Shown here: one piece after another, positions 8,725 through 17,079 of the stretch
Numbering within the stretch: the first letter of the stretch is position 1
Layout of the letters: every line of letters begins with the position of its first letter
Assembly (NCBI RefSeq): GCF_003429665.1
Contig: NZ_QUWK01000004.1
Location: 1 to 64,000, forward strand
Direction of reading: 5' to 3'
DNA length: 64,000 bases
DNA from: Sphaerochaeta halotolerans
Lineage (GTDB): Bacteria; Spirochaetota; Spirochaetia; Sphaerochaetales; Sphaerochaetaceae
The notes under the pieces: model-generated
The model's database searches: none
Seen by the model: only the letters and a program-made list of their open reading frames with translations
Told to the model about the DNA's origin: nothing
Position numbers and translations under genes: made by a program

Positions 8725-10464
8725 TTACAGGTTTGAAACGCTCATTTCAGTATGTTTTTGCAGCATGGGAGTGTGCTTGACCGCCTGATGGTAGGCTTCT
8801 GCAATATTGGTGCAGTAGTCACCAATGTGCTCCAGATGTCTGATCTTCTCCAGGAGCAAGAGTTCCACACGTACGTCAGCCTTTCCTCCGCTTAGTCGTT
8901 CCTGGACAGCCTGGCTCAGCCTGTTACGGTAGCTGTTAATCTGTTCCTCATATTCATTTGCCATCTGCATTTCAGCTTTGGTAAGGGTCTTGTCCATACG
9001 GTCTCGGACATAATCAAGGAAGTCCTGAACAATCTGCTGATACGTTTTGAGGTCCTTGTCAGTCTCCTCGTCGAATACCCAACCTTGAGCAAATCTTCGC
9101 TGGCTGAGCATGGTCAGGTTGAAACAGCTGTCGGTTACCGATTCCAACTCATCCATAACCCTGATAAGACAGTTGAGGGAGGAAGCATTAGTGGGGGTTT
9201 GGGAATCTTGCAAGAGGTGTACGCAGAAGTCAGAGAGTTGTTCCTGCATCTGATCGGCGTACTCCTCATCCTTTTTCATTGCCTGGACATCGCTTTCCAT
9301 ATTCGCATTTGGATTGTTGAACATACCGCGGTAACGAGTGAGCATATTACAAGCAAGGTTTGCCATCTTCTTGATTTCATCACGGATTGCCAGCATATAT
9401 ATTTCAGGACTGTCGATGAAGATACCACCGATGTATTTGAAGTGGTAGGTTCCTTCATCGTACTCAGCCTTTGCAGGCACCAAGCGTTTGATGAGTTTGG
9501 CATATTGGGAAACAAAGGGGAAGAAGATGATGGTGTTTATTACATTGAACACCGTGTGGAACATGGCAAGGAAGAGTGGAAGCTGGCTGCTGAGCGCTGT
9601 TCCTGAGAGGGCGAAGATGTTACCAGGGGTAATCCAATTCACAAACGTCAAGAGAGGGTGGAAGAGAATCAAGGAGATCAAACTTCCAAATACGTTGAAA
9701 ATGATGTGAGCCCACGCAGCCCGTTTTGCAGTTGTACTGGTACCGATGGAGGCGAGATACGCCGTGATGGTTGTTCCAATATTGGAACCCAAGATCATAG
9801 CAGCTGCGGCCGAAACTCCAAGCCAACCATTGTATGCCATGGTAAGGGTCATTGCCATGGCAGCTGAGGAAGACTGGACTACCATCGTAATAAGTGTTCC
9901 TATGATAATACAGAGAATATTGACCCAGAGTGTATCGTTGTTGATTGCGGAAAGGAAAGCCAATGTATCCACATTCCCGGTAATGTCCGGGATTGAGTGG
10001 CTCATGAAATTCAATCCAAGGAACAGAATTCCGAATCCTAGCAACACGTCAGCAATATCACGGTGCTGTGCTTTTTTGCTGAACATCAGCGGACCGGCAA
10101 AGGCGATGGAAATGAGTGCCAGAACGGTAATGTCAACCTTGAACCCCAATAATGCCACCAACCAGCCGGTAAAGGTGGTACCGATATTGGCACCGAGGAT
10201 GACTCCGATGGCTTGGGTGAGCCCCATCAGTCCTGCATTGACAAAGCTGACTACCATAACCGTGGTTGCTGAGGAACTTTGGATTATGACAGTAATAAGC
10301 ATACCGGTGAGTATGGAAACAAACCGATTCTTTGTCATGAGGTTAAGGACTGCCTTCATCTTGTCACCGGCAGTTTTCTGGAGACCTTCACTGAGGAGTT
10401 TTATCCCAAACAGGAATAGACCCAAGCTGCCGACAATTTGGAAAAGCATCATAATAGTTTTCAT
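8725..10464 (-). CDS. Na/Pi cotransporter family protein with C-terminal PhoU-like region
   Basis: An inner-membrane sodium-phosphate symporter homologue of about 579 residues. The N-terminal two thirds hold two inverted Na/Pi repeats with the QSSSA motif (IIQSSSATTVMVVSF near residue 60 and MVVQSSSAAMAMTL near 175) and several hydrophobic helices. From about residue 330 the protein is soluble and helical, resembling the PhoU-like domain found in this family (EEYADQMQEQL, LEKIRHLEHIGDYC). The start is uncertain: ATG at 10464 begins directly before the first helix, while an in-frame ATG at 10560 adds 32 atypical residues; neither has a good Shine-Dalgarno. It may export or import phosphate. 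It diverges from prs. Confidence 0.88.
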   Translation of the reverse strand: MKTIMMLFQIVGSLGLFLFGIKLLSEGLQKTAGDKMKAVLNLMTKNRFVSILTGMLITVIIQSSSATTVMVVSFVNAGLMGLTQAIGVILGANIGTTFTGWLVALLGFKVDITVLALISIAFAGPLMFSKKAQHRDIADVLLGFGILFLGLNFMSHSIPDITGNVDTLAFLSAINNDTLWVNILCIIIGTLITMVVQSSSAAMAMTLTMAYNGWLGVSAAAAMILGSNIGTTITAYLASIGTSTTAKRAAWAHIIFNVFGSLISLILFHPLLTFVNWITPGNIFALSGTALSSQLPLFLAMFHTVFNVINTIIFFPFVSQYAKLIKRLVPAKAEYDEGTYHFKYIGGIFIDSPEIYMLAIRDEIKKMANLACNMLTRYRGMFNNPNANMESDVQAMKKDEEYADQMQEQLSDFCVHLLQDSQTPTNASSLNCLIRVMDELESVTDSCFNLTMLSQRRFAQGWVFDEETDKDLKTYQQIVQDFLDYVRDRMDKTLTKAEMQMANEYEEQINSYRNRLSQAVQERLSGGKADVRVELLLLEKIRHLEHIGDYCTNIAEAYHQAVKHTPMLQKHTEMSVSNL

Positions 10465-10566
10465 ATCAGTGATACCGTACCAATTTTTAGTCTCCTTGGT
10501 AAAGTAGAACCCGTTCGATTGAAAAAAAATCGTATCATCGTAGCTATGCTCCAATCCCATAATGGA

Positions 10567-10595
10567 TTGAACTTTCAGCAGTGTTGTTGTATGGT
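10567..10595 (+). promoter_or_regulatory. predicted prs promoter, leaderless
   Basis: TTGAAC at 10567-10572, a 17-nt spacer, then TATGGT at 10590-10595, followed by 6 nt and the prs ATG at 10602. No Shine-Dalgarno is present. Transcription would begin at or next to the A of the start codon. Confidence 0.6.
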
Positions 10596-10601
10596 TCAGC
10601 C

Positions 10602-11906
10602 ATGAGCATCATCAAACCCCACAAGCTTGGAATTATCTCAGGCCCAGGTTCGGAATATTTTACGGGAAAGGTGGTAAAACACCTCCGTCGTCTCTATTTG
10701 GAACGGTATGAAAAACTGTCCAGCGCATTGGCTAAACGACATGACATGAGTGAAGATGAGATTCTCAAGACTGTCACGTTGATGGATGACTTGAACAACA
10801 AGCGAATACCCAGAAGCAAATGCCCAACGACGTTTCAGTGTCCTGATTTTACCATCAAGGTGAAGTATACCAAGTTCGCGAATGGGGAAGAAAAAGCAGA
10901 GATTCTAGATGCAGTTAGGGGTTTGAGAGTCTTCATTGTATATGATGTCTCCAACTTGGAACCCGTGAAAGTTGCTGGCTCTAATGAGCCGGTCAGCCTC
11001 TCAGTCAATGACCACCTGATGTTCCTTTTTACGACGATTAATGCACTCCAACTTGCAGGGGCAGAGAGTGTTACTTTGGTACTCCCAACCTATCCCTATT
11101 CACGGCAACACAAGAAAGGTGCTCGTGAGGCGCTCACGGCCGCCATGTTCGGCCATATGTGTGAAATGCTTGGAGTCGAGCGAATCATCACGTTGGATAT
11201 CCATAGCCGGGAGATTGAGAACAGCTTTTCAAAGCTCCATCTGGAAAATCTACATGCTTCTTATCAGGTCTTGATTGCACTTCGTAAGATCATTGATTTC
11301 AGTGACCCTGATCTCGTTGTGGTTGCACCCGATACGGGAGCAATCAGCAGAAACAAATTCTATGCCCAAGCATTGCACCGCCCGTTGGCAATGCTGTACA
11401 AGGAACGCGATTACTCCATCGTAAGTCGTGATGCAAAACACTCCAATATCAAGAGCATCAACCTGCTCGGTGATGTGAAAGGCAAGACCGTACTGATTGC
11501 TGATGATATGCTTGCGACCGGTGGAACCATGATTATCGCTATGCGTGAATTGATGAACCTTGGTGCGAAAAGGATTATTTGTATGGTAAGCCTCCCGTTC
11601 TTCAATGCAGGAGCTGTTGAAGATTTTGATCTAGCCTATAAAGAAGGGATTTTTTATCGGATCATCGGCACCAATTCAGTGTTCCATGGGAGGGATCTCC
11701 TTGATAAAGAATGGTATGTGCAAGCGGATATCACTGAGTTGTTTGCTCGCGTCATCAGCCGGTTGCACCATGGCCGTTCCATCAGCCCATTGCTTGACAA
11801 CCGCAAATTCATCCAGATTCTTATCGATAACACGCAGGCTCAGGCTCAAGCCCAGGCTCAAGAGCCAAAACCAGGGGCTAGCGCTACCGACCCGGAGGGC
11901 AAGTAG
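10602..11906 (+). CDS. prs: ribose-phosphate pyrophosphokinase, long form
   Basis: Makes PRPP from ribose 5-phosphate and ATP, feeding purine, pyrimidine, histidine and NAD synthesis. The 434 residues exceed the usual length of about 315. Recognisable parts are PTYPYSRQHKKGAREALTA near residue 165 (the flexible catalytic loop region), ITLDIHSREIENSF near 200, VVVAPDTGAISR near 240 and the PRPP loop VLIADDMLATGGTM near 300. Extra sequence is present near the N-terminus (an SKCPTTFQCP stretch) and at the C-terminus, where a CAGGCT-type hexamer gives QAQAQAQAQ before EPKPGAS. The start is ATG at 10602, fitted by the promoter. The overall family call is firm; the extended form is, from memory, typical of spirochaetes. 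Confidence 0.9.
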   Translation: MSIIKPHKLGIISGPGSEYFTGKVVKHLRRLYLERYEKLSSALAKRHDMSEDEILKTVTLMDDLNNKRIPRSKCPTTFQCPDFTIKVKYTKFANGEEKAEILDAVRGLRVFIVYDVSNLEPVKVAGSNEPVSLSVNDHLMFLFTTINALQLAGAESVTLVLPTYPYSRQHKKGAREALTAAMFGHMCEMLGVERIITLDIHSREIENSFSKLHLENLHASYQVLIALRKIIDFSDPDLVVVAPDTGAISRNKFYAQALHRPLAMLYKERDYSIVSRDAKHSNIKSINLLGDVKGKTVLIADDMLATGGTMIIAMRELMNLGAKRIICMVSLPFFNAGAVEDFDLAYKEGIFYRIIGTNSVFHGRDLLDKEWYVQADITELFARVISRLHHGRSISPLLDNRKFIQILIDNTQAQAQAQAQEPKPGASATDPEGK

Positions 11907-11999
11907 TTCTTGCTTTCCGGGTTACCCCTACCTCCCACTATCTGATCGTTCATCAGTAGGTGAGTTGTACTTTTATTTATATCATCTGGAGTTATTAAT

Positions 12000-13196
12000 A
12001 TGCACATGTCACATAGAATCTCAGCTTTTCAATGTTCCCCTATCCGCCGGCTCTCTCCATACGCTCGGGATGCAGTCAATCGCGGAATCAAGGTATATCA
12101 TTTGAATATCGGACAACCCGATATAAAGACCCCACGACAGGTCATTGAAGCAGTTCATAACTACGACGAAAGTATTATTGCCTATGGTAATAGTGAGGGA
12201 AGGCAGGAGCTACGTGAAGCATTGCCTGACTATTATGCAAAGTATGGCCTCAATGTAGATGCTGAGGATATTCTCATCACCACTGGAGGCAGTGAAGCCC
12301 TGCAATTTGCCTTCATGACGCTTTGTGATCCTTATGATGAGATTATCATCCCAGAGCCGTATTATACCAATGTTTCCTCTTTTGCTCATTCAGCGATGGT
12401 TGATTTGGTTCCGGTCACCAGCACTATGGAAGAATCGTTTTCTCTTCCCGATATCAGTGAATTTGAGAAGCGGATTTCTCGTAAAACTGGGGCAATCCTG
12501 TTGTGCAGCCCAAATAATCCCACCGGCTATGTCTATACGAAGGATGAGTTGTTGCAACTTCTGAATCTCTGCAAGCAGTACGATATCTTCTTGATTGTAG
12601 ATGAGGTGTATCGTGAGTTCTGCTATGACGGAAAGGAGTTTACCAGTGTGCTCTCTTTTGAGGAGTTCAGTGACCGGGTCATCTGTGTCGACAGTTTCTC
12701 TAAACGATACAGCATGTGTGGTGCTCGAATCGGTGCCTTGGTCAGTAAGAATAAGGAAGTCTTGGAAAATGCACTCAAGCTTTCCCAAGCTCGCTTGTGT
12801 CCTCCTGACATTGAACAGGTGGCAGCCCTTGCTGCATTGAATACCGATGACTCCTATCTCCGTGAAGTTACAATTGAATATGAAAAAAGACGGGATTTCA
12901 TTGTTGATGCTTTACAGAAAATCGATGGAGTGAAGGTAAGCAACCCAAAGGGTGCCTTCTATTTGGTGGCGGAACTCCCTGTGGATGACGCAGAGTCATT
13001 TGCTACATTTATGCTTCGTGATTTTGATTTGAACGAAGAGACTGTGATGCTTGCCCCCTGTGAGGATTTCTATGTGACCAAAGGCTTGGGGCACCGACAG
13101 GTGAGGATTGCCTATGTGCTCAATACCGATGATCTAAAGAGGGCAGTAGCCTGCATTGAAGCAGGCTTGGCTGCATATCAATCTACTCACCGATGA
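12000..13196 (+). CDS. class I/II PLP-dependent aminotransferase (aspartate aminotransferase-like)
   Basis: A cytoplasmic pyridoxal-phosphate aminotransferase of 398 residues. Visible elements: [11 protein letters not shown] near residue 35, [12 protein letters not shown] near 95, [13 protein letters not shown] near 165 (substrate carboxylate and PLP contacts), IVDEVYREF near 200 and [16 protein letters not shown] near 235, where the lysine binds PLP. This matches the aspartate/aromatic aminotransferase subgroup; the exact amino acid cannot be set from sequence. The start is ATG at 12000 with CTGGAG 7 nt upstream. It overlaps the convergent yjbQ by 14 bp at the stops. Confidence 0.9.
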   Translation: MHMSHRISAFQCSPIRRLSPYARDAVNRGIKVYHLNIGQPDIKTPRQVIEAVHNYDESIIAYGNSEGRQELREALPDYYAKYGLNVDAEDILITTGGSEALQFAFMTLCDPYDEIIIPEPYYTNVSSFAHSAMVDLVPVTSTMEESFSLPDISEFEKRISRKTGAILLCSPNNPTGYVYTKDELLQLLNLCKQYDIFLIVDEVYREFCYDGKEFTSVLSFEEFSDRVICVDSFSKRYSMCGARIGALVSKNKEVLENALKLSQARLCPPDIEQVAALAALNTDDSYLREVTIEYEKRRDFIVDALQKIDGVKVSNPKGAFYLVAELPVDDAESFATFMLRDFDLNEETVMLAPCEDFYVTKGLGHRQVRIAYVLNTDDLKRAVACIEAGLAAYQSTHR

Positions 13197-13602
13197 TCTT
13201 GATGAGGACATGCTTGTCTCGCATGCCATCAAAGTCATAGTAGAAAATCTCTTCCCAAGACCCGAAATCGAGCTTTCCTCCTGTAATTGCAATGACCACC
13301 TCTCGCCCCATGATGGATCGCTTCAGGTGGCCATCTGCATTATGCTCCTTTTCAGTGTTGTGTTTGTACTGCTCATAGGGCAGTTCAGGGGCCAACTTTT
13401 CTAGCCAAATCTCGAAATCTTCATGCAACCCCGTTTCCACGGCATTGATGAACACGCTGCTGGTGATGTTCATTGCGTTGACTAACACCAGTCCTTCTCT
13501 AATTCCGCACTCATCAACTGCTTCTTGTACAGCCTCAGTAATGTTGACGAGTCCACGCCGTTTGTTGAGGTGAAACCAGAGTTCCTTTCGATAGGTCATC
13601 AT
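13183..13602 (-). CDS. YjbQ family (UPF0047) protein
   Basis: A protein of 139 residues of the YjbQ/UPF0047 family. Known: members have been reported to have thiamine-phosphate synthase side activity, but the physiological role is unsettled. Motifs seen are [17 protein letters not shown] near residue 40 and [24 protein letters not shown] near 75, with the conserved histidines, then [21 protein letters not shown] near 110. The start is ATG at 13602: GAGGAGG lies 5 nt upstream, whereas the frame could extend to 13668 with no ribosome site. It converges with the aminotransferase gene. Confidence 0.88.
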   Translation of the reverse strand: MMTYRKELWFHLNKRRGLVNITEAVQEAVDECGIREGLVLVNAMNITSSVFINAVETGLHEDFEIWLEKLAPELPYEQYKHNTEKEHNADGHLKRSIMGREVVIAITGGKLDFGSWEEIFYYDFDGMRDKHVLIKIIGE

Positions 13603-13640
13603 AGGCGCCTCCTCTTGCATGTTCAGTATACCACCATTAG

Positions 13641-13669
13641 TTGCAGAGCTGAAGCTTTGAAGATACACT
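13641..13669 (+). promoter_or_regulatory. predicted promoter of the EamA gene, very short leader
   Basis: TTGCAG at 13641-13646, a 17-nt spacer, TACACT at 13664-13669, then 10 nt to the ATG at 13680. No Shine-Dalgarno is present; the 5' leader would be only a few bases. Confidence 0.5.
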
Positions 13670-13679
13670 GCCAGCCAGT

Positions 13680-14582
13680 ATGGAAAAAACTGTTGTTGTG
13701 TTGCCGAGGGCTCGGATACTAGGCCATATTGCTGTGATCAGTACCATGACCTTCTGGGCGGTTACCTTTGTATCGACCAAATTGCTTTTGGTCGCCTTTA
13801 CTCCTGCCCAAATCCTGATGGTTCGCTCACTTCTTGGGTTGACCCTTCTCTTTGCAATAAACCACAGAAGGGTGGGGTATACCTCAATCAAGGATCGAGC
13901 ACTGGTTGCAGCAGCTGGAATGATGGGAATCTTCCTGTATTACTATCTGGAGAATACTGCCCTGGTCTATACCAGTGCAAGCAATGTAGGGGTGATTGTT
14001 GCGACTGCTCCGTTCTTTACCCTCCTGGCAACGCATTTTTTCTTGAAGGAAGATTCCCTGAAGAAAAACTACTTTGTAGGGTTTGCCATCTCCATGGTGG
14101 GAATCATCTTACTGACTGTTGGGGATGGGACCTCTCTGGATATCAACCCTTTTGGAGATTTCCTCGCATTGCTGGCAATTATGATGTGGGGACTCTATAC
14201 TGTACTCACGCGTTTGGTAGCACGAAGAGGATACTCGAATCTTCTTGTCACCAGGGATATGTTTTTCTATGCGCTCATCATCCAGGTGGTGGTATTGCTT
14301 ATAGAAGGTAAGTCGTTTGACTTTCAGGCAGCCATATCTGCTCCCTATCTCTATCATCTATTGTTCCTCGGTTGTATTGCTTCAGCATTCTGTTTTGTCT
14401 CTTGGAATTATGGTTTGCGTACCATTGGAGTGGTCAAGAGTTCGTTCTATCTCTATTTGAGTCCGATTATAACCATTGTGTTTGCTTCCTTGGTACTAGG
14501 GGAGATCTTTACCACCATTGATGCCATCGGCACTGCATTCACATTGGCAGGTCTCTTGATCAGTGAATACCGAAGACGATAA
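13680..14582 (+). CDS. EamA/DMT family transporter
   Basis: A drug/metabolite-superfamily inner-membrane protein of 300 residues with about ten hydrophobic helices in two EamA repeats, typical size. Characteristic features are an N-terminal [14 protein letters not shown] helix, [27 protein letters not shown] near residue 100 ending the first repeat, and [15 protein letters not shown] near 260 in the second. The substrate cannot be inferred; many members export amino acids or other metabolites. The stop lies 40 bp before the radical SAM gene, which is probably cotranscribed. The start ATG fits the predicted promoter. Confidence 0.87.
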   Translation: MEKTVVVLPRARILGHIAVISTMTFWAVTFVSTKLLLVAFTPAQILMVRSLLGLTLLFAINHRRVGYTSIKDRALVAAAGMMGIFLYYYLENTALVYTSASNVGVIVATAPFFTLLATHFFLKEDSLKKNYFVGFAISMVGIILLTVGDGTSLDINPFGDFLALLAIMMWGLYTVLTRLVARRGYSNLLVTRDMFFYALIIQVVVLLIEGKSFDFQAAISAPYLYHLLFLGCIASAFCFVSWNYGLRTIGVVKSSFYLYLSPIITIVFASLVLGEIFTTIDAIGTAFTLAGLLISEYRRR

Positions 14583-14622
14583 ACACTTGCAAAACTACTA
14601 TACTGATGTTACCTTACGGGGT

Positions 14623-15795
14623 ATGGATACACAAAGCAAGTTGGATATCTTGAGTCGTGATGCCCAGTATGATCTTAGCTGTGCCTGTGGGACCAAAAAT
14701 CCCAATGAGCACCGTAAACGGGATAACACGGGCAGTGGTTGGCTCTATCCCACAACAACTGCCAGTGGAGGGCCGGGGATTGTTCTCAAGACCCTGTTGG
14801 GCAATCGATGTGTCAATGACTGCAAGTATTGTCCACTGAGAACAGGTCAAGATTTTCGCCCTGTTGCACTATCTCCTTCAGAGATGGCTTCCTTCTTCTA
14901 TGATTTTCAGGCAAAACGACCCCTACTTGGGTTGTTTCTTTCCAGTGCTGTCATGGGAGATGCAGGAGGGACCATGGAAATGCTGGTTTCAACTGCCAAA
15001 ATCTTGAGAAACCGTTACCACTACAAGGGCTATATCCATTTGAAAGTTATCCCAGGATCCACCAAGGAAAGCATTGATGAAGCTCTCAAGTATGCCAGTG
15101 CTCTTTCCCTAAATATTGAAACACCAGGGGAACATCATTTTTCCAAACTCACAGATGCCAAAAACTATGTGCAGGATATTCTGGAGCCGCTCAAGTATAT
15201 TGCAAGTCAAACAGCAAGAGGGAGCCAATATCAACGAGTTCATACTTCCAGTCAGTTCATAGTTGGAGCCAGTAATGAGTTGGATAAGGAAATCTTGTTC
15301 TATACAAGTCGGATGTACAAGGAACTGCATGTGGGACGGCTCTATTTCAGTGCATACCAACGAGGCTTGGGGGATTCTTCCCTTCCCGGAGAGCAGGTTG
15401 CCGCCCCGAAGCAAGCACAGCTGGAGCTGTTCGATGGCCTTCCTTCCATTCCTCTACAGGACCAAGGGCTGTTGACTCGTGAACACCGTCTTTACCAAGC
15501 CGATTGGCTCTTGCGGAAATATGGGTTCAATTTTGAAGAATTATCCTTTGGACAGGAGGGGAATCTCAGCCTTGATGATGATCCAAAACTTGCTTGGGCA
15601 AAAGCAAATATAGATTTCTATCCCCTGTCGATCAAGCGAGCACCAAAGGAAGCCTTGCTCAGGGTTCCTGGCTTAGGCCCCACCTATGTGAATCGCATCA
15701 TTGATAAACGACGCAATACTCCTATCTCGTGTCTTGAGGATTTGCATCTTCCTTTCTCAACCCTCGAAAAAGCTCGTCCATTTATCACCATGTAA
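14623..15795 (+). CDS. radical SAM protein of the putative DNA modification/repair family, with C-terminal HhH
   Basis: A 390-residue radical SAM enzyme. CVNDCKYC near residue 67 is the CxxxCxxC motif for the 4Fe-4S cluster and S-adenosylmethionine. The N-terminus (KLDILSRDAQYDLSC) and the GLFLSSAVMGDAGGTMEML and KVIPGSTKESIDEAL segments match a family annotated as putative DNA modification/repair radical SAM proteins. The last 60 residues contain LLRVPGLGPTYVNRII, a helix-hairpin-helix of the ComEA type that binds DNA backbone. The start is ATG at 14623; a GTG at 14563 inside the previous gene would add 20 residues not typical of the family. Its real substrate is unknown. The usual neighbour of this family, a uracil-DNA-glycosylase-like DUF4130 protein, is not adjacent. 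Confidence 0.85.
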   Translation: MDTQSKLDILSRDAQYDLSCACGTKNPNEHRKRDNTGSGWLYPTTTASGGPGIVLKTLLGNRCVNDCKYCPLRTGQDFRPVALSPSEMASFFYDFQAKRPLLGLFLSSAVMGDAGGTMEMLVSTAKILRNRYHYKGYIHLKVIPGSTKESIDEALKYASALSLNIETPGEHHFSKLTDAKNYVQDILEPLKYIASQTARGSQYQRVHTSSQFIVGASNELDKEILFYTSRMYKELHVGRLYFSAYQRGLGDSSLPGEQVAAPKQAQLELFDGLPSIPLQDQGLLTREHRLYQADWLLRKYGFNFEELSFGQEGNLSLDDDPKLAWAKANIDFYPLSIKRAPKEALLRVPGLGPTYVNRIIDKRRNTPISCLEDLHLPFSTLEKARPFITM

Positions 15796-15804
15796 AGAAA
15801 GGTC

Positions 15805-15833
15805 TTGTTGTCAGTTGTACAAATCCCTACAAT
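15805..15833 (+). promoter_or_regulatory. predicted promoter of the MFS gene, leaderless
   Basis: TTGTTG at 15805-15810 (weak), a 17-nt spacer, TACAAT at 15828-15833, 6 nt, then ATG at 15840. There is no Shine-Dalgarno. Confidence 0.5.
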
Positions 15834-15839
15834 GCATCC

Positions 15840-17000
15840 ATGGTCAGTCTCTATACATCTTTCTTTTTTGTTTTTGCCATTATGGCAGTGTTCAATCCCT
15901 ACTTGCAGGTGATGATCAGAAACCTTGGGTACTCACATGACATGGTGGGGTTACTTCTCGCTGTTTTTGAGACTGCCGGAATTGTGGGGCCTTTGTTGAT
16001 TGCCCGTCATGTTGACAATCGTGGATCAAGCAAGAACACGATACTCTTCTGTACTGGTATGTCTGCCTTGGGTGTAACGTTATTGATGGTTTCCACTTCT
16101 ATTTGGATGACCATGTTTGCATTGACCATACTGGCCTTTTTCCTTCGATCCTTGATTCCCATAATCGATAGTTATGCTAATAACCGATTACATGGTGATG
16201 CGCAGAAATATGCAGTACTGAGAAGCGGTGGAACAATTGGGTTTGTACTTTTCTCGTTGTTGTTGGCAGTGACACATCGGCCTGATCTCACCAGCAACAG
16301 CAATATTGGTTTTCATGTTTTAGGGACATTTTTGCTTTTTATGTTTCCTGTGTTGGCTTGGAAGAAGGAGCCAAAACGACCGAAAATTCCACATGATGAC
16401 TCAACCCAAGCTGAGGGTAAGTGGTACGACCTTGCTTTTATCGTTGGATTGGTGATTATTGGTTTGAACAGGATGAGCATGTCCTCCATAGCCAGTTTCT
16501 TTTCCTTGTATCTGGTGGAAGAGTTGGGGATTAATGCAATCAGCCTGATGAATGCAATCGCATCGGGTAGTGAGTTTGGCGCCTTGATTCTTGCAGGGTA
16601 TCTCCTACAAAGAAAAAAGGTACTTCCTGTCCAGCTGTTGATGATCAGCAGTGGTGCAATGGTGGTCCGTCTGCTTATATATGCGATGGTACCAACTTTT
16701 GGTGGTGTATTGGTTGCTCAGTTTCTTCACAGCCTTTGTTATGGGTTTTTTCATCCGGCAGCAATCTTTTTAGTTGCTCGTAGGGTGCGGCGTTCACACA
16801 GGACGCTCGGTATGTCGATGTATGTTTCGCTTGGTATAGGATTACCTACGGTACTAGGATCGAGTCTGGGTGGTCTTATCGTTGAACAGTTTGGATATCG
16901 TGCTCTTTTCATGGATTATTCCTTGTTTGCTCTAGCATCAGTTGTAGTAGGTCTTGCTAGTTATAAGCTCATGACTTCAAAGACACTCGAAACGATATGA
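15840..17000 (+). CDS. MFS transporter (MFS_1-like)
   Basis: An inner-membrane major-facilitator transporter of 386 residues with about twelve hydrophobic helices. It starts inside the first helix (SLYTSFFFVFAIMAVFNPYL), has a GLLLAVFETAGIVGPLLIARHVDNRG loop between helices 2 and 3 (the A-like motif) and a central hydrophilic loop near residues 180-195. The pattern resembles the nucleoside/sugar-type MFS_1-like group; the substrate is unknown. ATG at 15840 has no ribosome site but fits a promoter ending 6 nt upstream. The gene lies about 45 bp after the radical SAM gene. Confidence 0.85.
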   Translation: MVSLYTSFFFVFAIMAVFNPYLQVMIRNLGYSHDMVGLLLAVFETAGIVGPLLIARHVDNRGSSKNTILFCTGMSALGVTLLMVSTSIWMTMFALTILAFFLRSLIPIIDSYANNRLHGDAQKYAVLRSGGTIGFVLFSLLLAVTHRPDLTSNSNIGFHVLGTFLLFMFPVLAWKKEPKRPKIPHDDSTQAEGKWYDLAFIVGLVIIGLNRMSMSSIASFFSLYLVEELGINAISLMNAIASGSEFGALILAGYLLQRKKVLPVQLLMISSGAMVVRLLIYAMVPTFGGVLVAQFLHSLCYGFFHPAAIFLVARRVRRSHRTLGMSMYVSLGIGLPTVLGSSLGGLIVEQFGYRALFMDYSLFALASVVVGLASYKLMTSKTLETI

Positions 17001-17079
17001 TTTGGTTGTACGAACATGGGGAGCGAAGTTTGAATGAGAGAGAAAGGTGTGGTATGCTCTACTACGAGGAGAGTCAACA

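Noticed and set aside
11936-11975. Possible terminator after prs (CTGAT/ATCAG hairpin)
   Set aside because: Short 5-bp stem with an interrupted extension and no proper U-run; too weak to annotate.
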